Source: Pseudomonas sp. RIT288 (lineage in GTDB: Bacteria; Pseudomonadota; Gammaproteobacteria; Pseudomonadales; Pseudomonadaceae). Taken from it: a DNA stretch of 64,000 nucleotides. The stretch lies in the NCBI RefSeq assembly GCF_000631985.1, contig NZ_JFYN01000002.1, forward strand, positions 1-64,000, read 5' to 3'. How positions within the stretch are numbered: position 1 is the stretch's first letter; the number at the start of each line of letters is the position of its first letter. The position numbers and the translations under genes were made by a program. The notes beneath the pieces are model-generated. The model saw only the letters and a list, made by a program, of their open reading frames with translations, was not told the DNA's origin and searched no databases. Of this stretch, positions 8,424 to 14,737 are shown one piece after another.

Positions 8424-8759
8424 TCAGCTCACCGGATCCGCCGCCGCGACCTTCCGGCGCTCCCGAAACCCGCGCACCACCAGATACAGCAGCGGCCCAA
8501 TCGACACAAACACCGCCGTCAGCAACAGATACGGCACCACCGACCAGGCCGACATCCCGCGCGAGCGGGCATCCTTGACCATCCATACCCCGGCCAGCGT
8601 CGCCAGCAGATACAGATCAATCACCACCTGCGCCGTGTCCGGGCGCGACATCAGGCTGATACCGAAGTCGATCAACGACTGTTCGGCCTGGAGCATCACC
8701 GACACGGTATAGCCGGTAAACGCAATCAACGCAGTGAGGGGCAGGGCGACAGACATCAT
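8424..8759 (-). CDS. Small membrane protein, DUF2834-like
   Basis: 111 residues, with three hydrophobic stretches visible (ALPLTALIAFTGYTVSVML, VVIDLYLLATLAGVWMV, VVPYLLLTAVFVSIGPLLYLVV) and a basic C-terminal tail (RGFRERRK). The phrase WMVKDARSRGMSAW between segments two and three resembles DUF2834 proteins. Function unknown. Two consecutive ATG codons (8759 and 8756) are both possible starts. Confidence 0.65.
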   Translation of the reverse strand: MMSVALPLTALIAFTGYTVSVMLQAEQSLIDFGISLMSRPDTAQVVIDLYLLATLAGVWMVKDARSRGMSAWSVVPYLLLTAVFVSIGPLLYLVVRGFRERRKVAAADPVS

Positions 8760-8822
8760 GCATTCCTTCCTTGGGGGGATGAGCAGAATCGCCAGCCTAT
8801 CTTGGCATCCTCAAATAAGCCA

Positions 8823-8852
8823 TTGACTCGCCGGTCGTCGCCGGGCTAATTT
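8823..8852 (+). promoter_or_regulatory. Candidate sigma-70 promoter of the leader-peptide/threonine dehydratase unit
   Basis: TTGACT at 8823-8828 as -35 and TAATTT at 8847-8852 as -10, spaced 18 bases (CTAATT at 17 bases is the alternative). The expected start of transcription is about 8859-8860, which coincides with the ATG of the leader peptide. Assigned by eye only. Confidence 0.5.
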
Positions 8853-8859
8853 CAGGCCC

Positions 8860-8925
8860 ATGACTTCCACTGTATTGCGCTGCCAGCCAAGCATTATTAC
8901 CGCCATTCCTCATTTGGCGGGCTAG
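8860..8925 (+). CDS. Probable 21-residue regulatory leader peptide rich in Ile/Thr
   Basis: A short open frame begins MTSTVLRCQP and ends SIITAIPHLAG before TAG. It contains three Ile (two adjacent), three Thr, one Val and two Leu, which suits attenuation by branched-chain or threonine tRNA charging. No convincing ribosome site precedes it, and the predicted transcription start falls at the ATG, so it may be translated from a leaderless message. The terminator hairpin begins 18 bases after the stop, and the next gene encodes threonine dehydratase, the first enzyme of isoleucine synthesis. The call rests on this arrangement and is inference. Confidence 0.55.
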   Translation: MTSTVLRCQPSIITAIPHLAG

Positions 8926-8972
8926 CTCACGACTGCAGCACCCAACCCGCCCTAGAGGCGGGTTTTCATTTT
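8916..8972 (+). terminator. Attenuator: terminator with competing antiterminator pairing
   Basis: The terminator is AACCCGCC (8944-8951), loop CTAGA, GGCGGGTT (8957-8964), then TTCATTTT. The same CCCGCC (8946-8951) can instead pair with GGCGGG at 8916-8921, which overlaps the last codons of the leader peptide. A ribosome stalled at the Ile codons (8890-8907) would leave 8916-8921 at least partly free and favour the antiterminator. A ribosome reaching the stop codon would cover it and permit termination. This is the classic attenuation layout. Confidence 0.6.
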
Positions 8973-9004
8973 CTGTCTCAGGGGTTTTAACAACGATGGC
9001 TCCC

Positions 9005-9096
9005 TGTAGGAGTTGCCGAAGGCTGCGATCTTTTGACTTTGTTTTGCTCAAATCAAAAGCAGGATCAAGAGATCGCAACCTCCGGCAGCTCCTACA
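9005..9096. repeat. REP-type inverted pair (GTAGGAGYTGCCG...GCGATCTTTTGA family)
   Basis: TGTAGGAGTTGCCGAAGGCTG at 9005-9025 is matched by the inverted copy CCGGCAGCTCCTACA near 9082-9096; GATCTTTTGA and TCAAAAGC also pair imperfectly. It lies between the attenuator terminator and the ribosome site of the threonine dehydratase gene, inside the presumed 5' leader. Confidence 0.75.
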
Positions 9097-9116
9097 CAGA
9101 GCGCCCGGAGATGACG

Positions 9117-10130
9117 ATGAAATACAGCCCCGACCAGCAAGCCCTGCTTGAGCAGTACGTGAAAAAGATCCTCGCCGCGCCGGTCTACGACATTGCCGTG
9201 CGCACCCCGTTGCAAACGGCGCCGGCGCTGTCCGAGGCGTTGGGCAACCGGATCCTGCTCAAGCGCGAAGACCTGCAACCGACGTTCTCCTTCAAGATCC
9301 GTGGCGCCTACAACAAGCTGGTGCAATTGAGCGATGCGCAGAAAGCTCGCGGGGTGATCACTGCTTCGGCGGGCAATCATGCGCAGGGCGTGGCGCTGGC
9401 AGCGCGGGAGCTGGGAATCGCGGCGACCATCGTCATGCCCTCGACCACGCCCGAACTCAAGGTGCTCGGGGTGCGAAGTCGTGGCGCCGAGGCGCTGCTG
9501 CACGGCGAGAGTTTTCCGTTTGCCCTGGCCCATGCGCTGCAACTGGCCGAGCAAACCGGGCGCACCTTTGTCTCGCCTTTCGATGACCCGGACGTGATCG
9601 CCGGCCAAGGCACGGTGGCCATGGAAATCCTGCGTCAGCATCAGGGGGCGCTGGATGCGATCTTCGTGCCGGTGGGCGGTGGCGGCCTGATCGCCGGCAT
9701 CGCGGCGTACGTCAAATACCTGCGACCGGAGGTGCGAATCATCGGTGTCGAATCGGAGCTCTCGGCCTGTCTGAAGGCGGCGCTGCAAGCGGATGCGCGC
9801 GTTGTGTTGCCCAGTGTCGGAACGTTCGCCGATGGCGTAGCCGTGGCGCAGATCGGCGCTTATGGTTTTGAGGTGTGCCGGTTTTGTGTGGACGAGGTGG
9901 TTACCGTCAGCAATGACGAGCTGTGCGCGGCGATCAAGAATATCTACGACGATACCCGCTCGATCACCGAGCCTTCCGGGGCGTTGGCGGTGGCCGGGAT
10001 CAAGCAATACGCGGCCCGCAACGGTGTTCGCGGGCAGACCTTCGTGGCAATCGACTCCGGCGCCAACATCAACTTCGACAGCCTGCGCCATGTCGCCGAG
10101 CGCGCCGCGGTGTGCGGCGTCCCGGCGTGA
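9117..10130 (+). CDS. Threonine dehydratase, short form without regulatory domain
   Basis: 337 residues. The ATG at 9117 is preferred because GGAG lies six bases upstream; ATG 9111 abuts it. PLP-dependent deamination of threonine to 2-oxobutanoate is the first step to isoleucine. Visible motifs: TPLQTAPALSEALGNRILLKREDLQPTFSFKIRGAYNK with the PLP lysine at about residue 60, the SAGNHAQGVA loop, and the phosphate-binding Gly run VPVGGGGLIAG. Biosynthetic IlvA is about 500 residues with ACT-like domains after the RHVAERAE stretch. This protein stops right there (DSLRHVAERAAVCGVPA), so it should not be feedback-inhibited by isoleucine in the usual way. The upstream attenuator may be the control instead. 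Confidence 0.88.
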   Translation: MKYSPDQQALLEQYVKKILAAPVYDIAVRTPLQTAPALSEALGNRILLKREDLQPTFSFKIRGAYNKLVQLSDAQKARGVITASAGNHAQGVALAARELGIAATIVMPSTTPELKVLGVRSRGAEALLHGESFPFALAHALQLAEQTGRTFVSPFDDPDVIAGQGTVAMEILRQHQGALDAIFVPVGGGGLIAGIAAYVKYLRPEVRIIGVESELSACLKAALQADARVVLPSVGTFADGVAVAQIGAYGFEVCRFCVDEVVTVSNDELCAAIKNIYDDTRSITEPSGALAVAGIKQYAARNGVRGQTFVAIDSGANINFDSLRHVAERAAVCGVPA

Positions 10131-10136
10131 TAACGC

Positions 10137-10451
10137 TCAGGGCAGCAGTGGGCGCAGGAAACTGCGCTCGTAGCTGACGATGAATTTCTTCTGCACCAGT
10201 GATTCCACCAGCGCCGTACTTTCCGGGTCGGTCAGCGCGATGTGCCGGTAGCTTTCGTAATCGGCCAGCGAAGGGAAGCTGAACAGGCAATAAGCGATGT
10301 TGCTCGCGCCTTCGGAGGGCAGGAAATAACCGTGATGAGTGCCGCCCAAGCGCTCGACGATGCCCAGCCAGGCCTTGGCATAGGCCTCGAACTCGGTCAG
10401 TTGGTACGGATCGATCACGTATCGCACATGGCAGGTAATCACGTTCTGCAC
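10137..10451 (-). CDS. NIPSNAP-family protein
   Basis: 104 residues, a single dimeric alpha/beta-barrel type domain: ITCHVRYVIDPYQLTEFEAYAKAWLGIVERLGG, GTHHGYFLPSEGASNIAYCLFSF and a C-terminal helix. This is the usual pattern of bacterial NIPSNAP-like proteins, often small-molecule or heme/aldoxime binding, with no defined reaction. It is convergent with the threonine dehydratase gene (6 bases apart) and begins 12 bases after the ecotin stop, so it may be the second gene of an ecotin transcript. Confidence 0.8.
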   Translation of the reverse strand: MQNVITCHVRYVIDPYQLTEFEAYAKAWLGIVERLGGTHHGYFLPSEGASNIAYCLFSFPSLADYESYRHIALTDPESTALVESLVQKKFIVSYERSFLRPLLP

Positions 10452-10463
10452 TCCCTGTTCAGG

Positions 10464-10949
10464 TCATTCCACGATGGCCGTGCCGACCTTGTCCGAAGCC
10501 GACCAGATGCGGTAGCGCACCTCGACATCTTTCGGGGCATAGATCACCAGTGGCAGCTTGCTGTTGTAGCGCAGCATGAAGCCGTCACCGACGACCGGGA
10601 CAAAGGCGCGTTTTTTCGCGGAGCCGGGTGGGCAGGCCATCAGCGTGCTCATTGGGCCAATGACTTTTTCCAGTCGGTAGAAGGGGTAGCCCCAGCCTTC
10701 GAGGTTTTTCTCGTCCAGAGCGCCGCCCAGGCGCTGGCGATTGCAGTCGACTTCCAGGGTTTTGCCGGCGAGGACTTCAACCTGGAAGTTCTCTTCCTGA
10801 TCCTGTTTGGGCAAGTAGATCACTTGGCGGGTAAAGCCGTTTTCCGCCTTGGGATACGGCGCGACGTCTTCGAGTTTGGCCGCGTGGGCGAGGGTGGACA
10901 GGCCGGCAATGAGCAGACCGATTGTCGCGCGAGCGCGTAAAGAACCCAT
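10464..10949 (-). CDS. eco: Ecotin, periplasmic serine protease inhibitor
   Basis: 161 residues from the ATG at 10949, which has AGGAGG five bases upstream. The signal peptide is about residues 1-22 (ending LAHAA). The mature protein follows ecotin closely: [54 protein letters not shown], then the reactive loop [12 protein letters not shown] with the P1 methionine in STLMAC, then [31 protein letters not shown]. The two cysteines of the conserved disulfide are present. Ecotin dimers block trypsin-like, chymotrypsin-like and elastase-type proteases in the periplasm. Confidence 0.95.
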   Translation of the reverse strand: MGSLRARATIGLLIAGLSTLAHAAKLEDVAPYPKAENGFTRQVIYLPKQDQEENFQVEVLAGKTLEVDCNRQRLGGALDEKNLEGWGYPFYRLEKVIGPMSTLMACPPGSAKKRAFVPVVGDGFMLRYNSKLPLVIYAPKDVEVRYRIWSASDKVGTAIVE

Positions 10950-11025
10950 GAAAGCCTCCTGGCGGGTGTAGGGTAGATGTCGGGCATTCTCACTGTCATC
11001 AGCGATGAATGCAAACCGGCGTCGA

Positions 11026-11070
11026 CTTGCAAATTGCAGTGCCCAAAAGGGCCGATCTTGCATTTTGCAA
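11026..11070. promoter_or_regulatory. Three successive inverted repeats upstream of ecotin
   Basis: TGCAA-A-TTGCA (11028-11038), GCCC-AAAA-GGGC (11041-11052) and TTGCA-TTT-TGCAA (11058-11070) are perfect inverted repeats in one 45-base stretch, 77-121 bases upstream of the ecotin start. The two TTGCA-type palindromes look like paired sites for one dimeric regulator. The rest of the 370-base gap (10950-11319) holds no gene I can support. Confidence 0.45.
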
Positions 11071-11319
11071 CTGGCCAACTGCTGGCCACCGCGCCAAGTA
11101 CTTGATTTCATGAGGGTCGAAATGACCCGATGAAAGGCACGTTTTATGCGTCGCTTTAGTGCAGCGCACCGGCTTCGGGCGCCTACACTCCAATGGGCAT
11201 TTCGCAGTACAACCGTTTGCCGCACCAGGGAATCAGCGGGGACACATCCGTGCAGGGGCAGCAAAAGCGGTCAACGTGAAGAGTTGATTGGCAGTTTCAT
11301 CAATAAGGAGAGGTTCACC

Positions 11320-11589
11320 ATGTTTCTGTCTGCCTTGGAACTACGCAATATCATTGAAAGCAGTTTTCTGCCTAAACGCTGCCAGTGCACGCTGTCGCCC
11401 GACTTGTCGATGACCGTCAAGGTCTTCGGCGACCACCAGACTGACCAGGTTGATCTGCACGTCAGCGGTATCGACGCCAGCCATCTCAATGGCTGTCGCG
11501 AGATCAACGATCTGATTGCCGGCCTGCGCTCGGATCTGGCGCAACAAACCACGCCACAGCATTACAGTCCTCGCTCAAGAGCGCTTTAA
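11320..11589 (+). CDS. DUF1652 domain protein
   Basis: 89 residues from the ATG at 11320, which follows AAGGAGAGG; the frame is open further upstream but the ribosome site and homology fix this start. FLSALELRNIIESSFLPKRCQCTLSPDLSMTVKVF and the INDLIAGLRSDL end are typical of the Pseudomonas DUF1652 family of small cytoplasmic proteins with unknown role. Its last 4 bases overlap the 3' end of the convergent membrane-protein gene. Confidence 0.8.
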   Translation: MFLSALELRNIIESSFLPKRCQCTLSPDLSMTVKVFGDHQTDQVDLHVSGIDASHLNGCREINDLIAGLRSDLAQQTTPQHYSPRSRAL

Positions 11590-11984
11590 CTCACCGTTTC
11601 ACCCAGTTCGACCGTCACGCGCCGGGCCTGCACAAAGCCAAGGCCCAGCGCGAACTCGACCAGCACCGCGAGCAGAATCCCGGGGCCGGCATGGCCGTTC
11701 AGCCATTCGCCGAAACCCAGTACCGCCAAACCAAAACAACCGACGATAAACCCGTTGCTCAGGGCATTGCGACCCAGCGACGGCGGCGCGCTGCGCACCA
11801 GATAAAACATCACCCCCAGCGCTGCAAACAGCACCGCACTGCGCCTTGCAACAAACCCTACCGCGTTCGAATACTCAATGCTCCAGATCGCCAGCAACAC
11901 CTCCGGAAAAAAGCCCCAGGCCAGCGCCAGCACAAAACACAACGAAGAGGTGATGATCGACAACGTGCGAAACGACAACTGCAT
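11586..11984 (-). CDS. Small integral membrane protein of unknown function
   Basis: 132 residues with four hydrophobic segments (LSIITSSLCFVLALAWGFF, SAVLFAALGVMFYLV, GFIVGCFGLAVLGFGEWL, GILLAVLVEFALGLGFV). The pattern resembles the DUF4345/DoxX-like small membrane proteins, but no diagnostic motif is present. It overlaps the 3' end of the DUF1652 gene tail to tail. Confidence 0.65.
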   Translation of the reverse strand: MQLSFRTLSIITSSLCFVLALAWGFFPEVLLAIWSIEYSNAVGFVARRSAVLFAALGVMFYLVRSAPPSLGRNALSNGFIVGCFGLAVLGFGEWLNGHAGPGILLAVLVEFALGLGFVQARRVTVELGETVS

Positions 11985-12074
11985 GGCGAGTCCTTGCGGC
12001 AGTGAGAAGGGATCTCGAGCATAACCCGCGAACCCCTCACCGCCTACCGCAAAGCCGCAAATCAGAGCCGTCTG

Positions 12075-12344
12075 TCAGTTCTGGAAGTTACAGGCGTCAG
12101 ACATTTTCCGATAGGTGATTTCCTCGGGCTTGCCCGCATTGTCGATGTACTTCATGTCGGCGGTAATGACCTTGCACTGCTGAGTCTGGGGCTCGGTCAT
12201 AGAGACCACTTTGTTTACTTGCAACGGCATGCCGTACTGGTAAGGAACGGGCTGGGTAGCAGCGTTGGTGTCATTGGCCTGAGCCAGCCCGGCGAACCCG
12301 CTGCAGGCGAGGGCGGAGGTAAGCAATAGTGTGCGAATGTTCAT
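12075..12344 (-). CDS. DUF2790 periplasmic protein
   Basis: 89 residues from the ATG at 12344. A signal peptide (MNIRTLLLTSALACSGFAGLAQA) precedes a short mature domain with the DUF2790 pattern VPYQYGMPLQVNKVVSMTEPQTQQCKVI, ADMKYIDNAGK and ITYRKMSDAC. The family is Pseudomonas-specific, small and exported, with no established activity. The two Cys of the mature part are conserved in the family and probably form a disulfide. Confidence 0.8.
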   Translation of the reverse strand: MNIRTLLLTSALACSGFAGLAQANDTNAATQPVPYQYGMPLQVNKVVSMTEPQTQQCKVITADMKYIDNAGKPEEITYRKMSDACNFQN

Positions 12345-12834
12345 GAATCGGACTCCCGTGCGACGGAATAAGCGTTCGGCGCCATACGGCCGAACCTGCC
12401 GCACTCGGCGCCAGCCAGGGGCTGAGGTGTGCGGTTCAGTAAAGTCTTGGACTGCGGCGTTAAGCGATGGTTAACCGGGCTGAACGCCGGCTGTCTGGCA
12501 GAGGGAGGATTTCTCGGGGATGCGGTGCCGATTCCTACAAGGGCAGATGCCTTGTCTGCTTTCGGCGCTTGGAGTGAGGCGGTTATGGTTTGGCGTCGCT
12601 GCAAAATCAGCGATTCGGGTTTGGTCACCTGAGCACGACACCATTGCAGATGTGCCATCATTTGCGCTGCGGACATTTATGTCCTCGCAGTGCGCTGTTA
12701 TGGCGGCTGTGTGCAGGGCGCTTTCGGGCGAGCTGAGTTTGGCGTTGTCTCAGTTGACCAATCCTGCATGCGGCCGCCTCCCACTGTTTGGTCACGGTAC
12801 TGGCGGTTACTTTCTAAAATATCGAGTAATCAAA
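12345..12834. other. Non-coding stretch with a possible conserved 5' leader
   Basis: About 490 bases between two divergent genes. Open frames on both strands here are low-complexity, codon-poor and lack ribosome sites. The part from about 12660 to 12830 (TATGTCCTCGCAGTGCGC, TTATGGCGGCTGTGTGCAGG, GGTCACGGTACTGGCGG) is of a type I recall preceding DUF6124/DUF3077-like genes in other Pseudomonas, so it may be a transcribed leader. That is recollection and not proof. Confidence 0.35.
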
Positions 12835-13131
12835 ATGCCAATACTAAATCCGCTCCCAAACCGCTATCACCCGCTAAACAGCGGCGTCACCGACAGCGCG
12901 CCAATGGTCATCGACACCCAAGCCAACCCCCAAGACATCCTCGAGTCCGCCGTCCAGCGCATCCGCGCCTGCAGCGACCTGCTCGAAACCCTGCACTGCA
13001 TGTGCTTCCGGCATGGTGATGTTCAGGACATTCCCCACATTACTCATGCACTGTACCTGCTGGCGCAGGACGGCAATGATTTGCTGCAGGTGGCACAGCA
13101 GCAGATGCTGGATTGGAAGGCGCCGGTTTGA
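12835..13131 (+). CDS. DUF6124/DUF3077-like small protein
   Basis: 98 residues from the ATG at 12835. A variable Pro/Asn-rich N-terminus is followed by a helical region with DILESAVQRIRACSDLLETLHCM and HITHALYLLAQDGNDLLQVAQQQM. This matches the family of small Pseudomonas proteins with two helices and a conserved start after a Pro/Asp-rich lead (FTVDPHASPEDAL-type in relatives; VIDTQANPQDIL here). Function unknown; such genes occur in multiple copies per genome. Confidence 0.6.
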   Translation: MPILNPLPNRYHPLNSGVTDSAPMVIDTQANPQDILESAVQRIRACSDLLETLHCMCFRHGDVQDIPHITHALYLLAQDGNDLLQVAQQQMLDWKAPV

Positions 13132-13185
13132 TGAGGTAATCGCAGTGATATAGACACGGGTAGGGAGTGAGACTCGGCCCGTGTG

Positions 13186-13635
13186 TTAACGCATCAAAGC
13201 TTCCGTTGGGAGAGGTAGCGTATCCAGCGTTTTGGCTGCCCACACCAACTCAATCCGATTGTTCGGTAGGAAGTAGCCATGCAACGTGTCATCTCCCGGG
13301 CTTCGTTCAGGCAAAGCCACTTGAGTTTCGTGCCTTTCAATTTTCATTCCCTGATTTTCTTGAGCTTGAGACATGCTCAGAATCCAGACAACTTTTGCAG
13401 ATTCACCGCTTATGCTCCAGCAGCAAGTTACACCTCCGTTACCACCCCATTGGTCGTTAACCCAATAACTCCCGATAGGTCGTTGCGTGTAGTTGTGAGA
13501 GGTGAGGGCTGCACCTGGCATACGGACTCGATCATGAATAAGGGGGATCGAAAAGGCCGCCAAAAGCATCCCCACGCTGACCAATTTTTTTGTACGACGC
13601 CACTGTCTGGGGCTCGCTAAGTCACGAACTCTCAT
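13186..13635 (-). CDS. DUF3304 protein, paralogue 1 (probable T6SS immunity-type protein)
   Basis: 149 residues. A basic N-terminus and one membrane segment (LVSVGMLLAAFSIPLI) are followed by the DUF3304 core: PGAALTSHNYTQRPIGSYWVNDQWGGNGGVTCCWSISGESAKVVWILSMSQ. The TCCW pair of cysteines is the family hallmark. It is the last and most divergent of three tandem copies downstream of the Tle1-like gene and overlaps the end of copy 2 by 4 bases (ATGA). Its position beside a T6SS phospholipase-family gene suggests an immunity or accessory role at the inner membrane or periplasm (inference). Confidence 0.75.
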   Translation of the reverse strand: MRVRDLASPRQWRRTKKLVSVGMLLAAFSIPLIHDRVRMPGAALTSHNYTQRPIGSYWVNDQWGGNGGVTCCWSISGESAKVVWILSMSQAQENQGMKIERHETQVALPERSPGDDTLHGYFLPNNRIELVWAAKTLDTLPLPTEALMR

Positions 13636-14171
13636 TGCGCCCCTATGCTTCCAGCATTTTTGTTGGATGGTCGCGTTTCAAATGGGCTAAAAAGATCCGG
13701 ACTCCAGCCCAGACGCACCTTATTGCCAGGATCGAACCGAACGTGCAGATACTGGTCTTCTGACTGACGTTTTGGTAACGGAAGCTCAATTTCATGACGC
13801 TCTTCTATGGCGCCTTGTAATTGCTGTTGCCGAGTCATGTCCAAGATCCAGATGACTTTGGCTGTCTCACCTCCGAAGCGAGTGCAGCACATGACTCCTC
13901 CGCCACTCATGGCGTTTAAATTACCACCCCAAAAATCGTTGACCCAGAAGCTAAATATCGGGCGCTCCATATAGTTTTCCGAAGTCATCATTGCCCCTGG
14001 AGTTCGAAGCAGGCCGAGTATTTTCGGGACGGCGTAGCAAAGCAGTAAGGCCAACACAGCTAGAGCTATTCGTCTCCGTCGGTATGTTCGTTTTCGGCGT
14101 ATGTCCGCAGCAATATCAATCAATTGCAAAAATCCAAAGGCTAAAATTATATTCCTGCGTCTGGAACGCAT
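13632..14171 (-). CDS. DUF3304 protein, paralogue 2
   Basis: 179 residues. A longer basic N-terminus (RRKRTYRRRR) precedes one membrane segment (IALAVLALLLCYAVPKILGLL). The core reads PGAMMTSENYMERPIFSFWVNDFWGGNLNAMSGGGVMCC, then ETAKVIWILDMT and LHVRFDPGNKVRLGWSP. It shares most core residues with paralogues 3 and 4, so these arose by local duplication. The true start may be downstream of 14171, since the first ~20 residues are not shared. Confidence 0.75.
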   Translation of the reverse strand: MRSRRRNIILAFGFLQLIDIAADIRRKRTYRRRRIALAVLALLLCYAVPKILGLLRTPGAMMTSENYMERPIFSFWVNDFWGGNLNAMSGGGVMCCTRFGGETAKVIWILDMTRQQQLQGAIEERHEIELPLPKRQSEDQYLHVRFDPGNKVRLGWSPDLFSPFETRPSNKNAGSIGAQ

Positions 14172-14198
14172 TCCCCATCAATTATGAACACTAATGAA

Positions 14199-14687
14199 TC
14201 AATTGCCCGTTTCCTCTAAAGCAGCATCAAACGGGTTGTCCAGATTTGGACTCCATTTCAACTCAACAACATTGCCGGGTAAAAAACGCACATGCAGATA
14301 CCGATCGGTGCGTTTTTGTTGAGGTAGAGGCAATATCGCCTCATGCTCTTCTTGCCTCAGTCCGTTGTTAAACTGTTCCTCCGTCAGACTGACGATCCAC
14401 GAAGCTCGAACCGTTTGCCCCTCAATTCTTTGGCAGCACGTCACTCCACCGCTACCTATCGCAGAAATATTTCCACCCCAAAAATCATTTATCCAGAAAC
14501 TAAAAATCGGCCGATCTGTGAGGTTTTCCGAGGTCAGCATGGCGCCGGGGGTACGGAGCAGGCCGATAATTCTCGGGGCGGCGTAGCACAGCAGTAAAGC
14601 CAGCAGTACTAAGGCTATTCGTCTTCGTCGCCATGTTCGTTTTTGGCGTTCACCCGCAACAATATCTATCACACGTATGCGATCCAA
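14199..14687 (-). CDS. DUF3304 protein, paralogue 3
   Basis: 162 residues. The N-terminal KRTWRRRRIALVLLALLLCYAAPRIIGLLRTPGAM is almost the same as in paralogue 2, then ENLTDRPIFSFWINDFWGGNISAIGSGGVTCC and LHVRFLPGNVVELKWSP. One membrane anchor with a periplasmic C-terminal domain is the likely topology. It begins 50 bases after the Tle1-like stop. Base composition is visibly more AT-rich than the flanking core genes, as is usual for T6SS effector/immunity pairs. Confidence 0.75.
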   Translation of the reverse strand: MDRIRVIDIVAGERQKRTWRRRRIALVLLALLLCYAAPRIIGLLRTPGAMLTSENLTDRPIFSFWINDFWGGNISAIGSGGVTCCQRIEGQTVRASWIVSLTEEQFNNGLRQEEHEAILPLPQQKRTDRYLHVRFLPGNVVELKWSPNLDNPFDAALEETGN

Positions 14688-14737
14688 ACTTAGTGCCGAT
14701 AATTCGGCGCTGACCCTTCAATCGGTATTGTGTTGCT

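Noticed and set aside
8797..9078. 93-residue minus-strand frame
   Set aside because: Runs across the attenuator and into REP sequence; the leader-peptide/terminator reading on the plus strand explains the region better.
11026..11110. Sigma-54 promoter before ecotin (TGGCC...TTGCA)
   Set aside because: The GG and GC elements are not at the required spacing on either strand.
12341..12676. 111-residue minus-strand frame upstream of the DUF2790 gene
   Set aside because: Low-complexity translation without ribosome site. It resembles a spurious hypothetical often predicted over non-coding Pseudomonas sequence.
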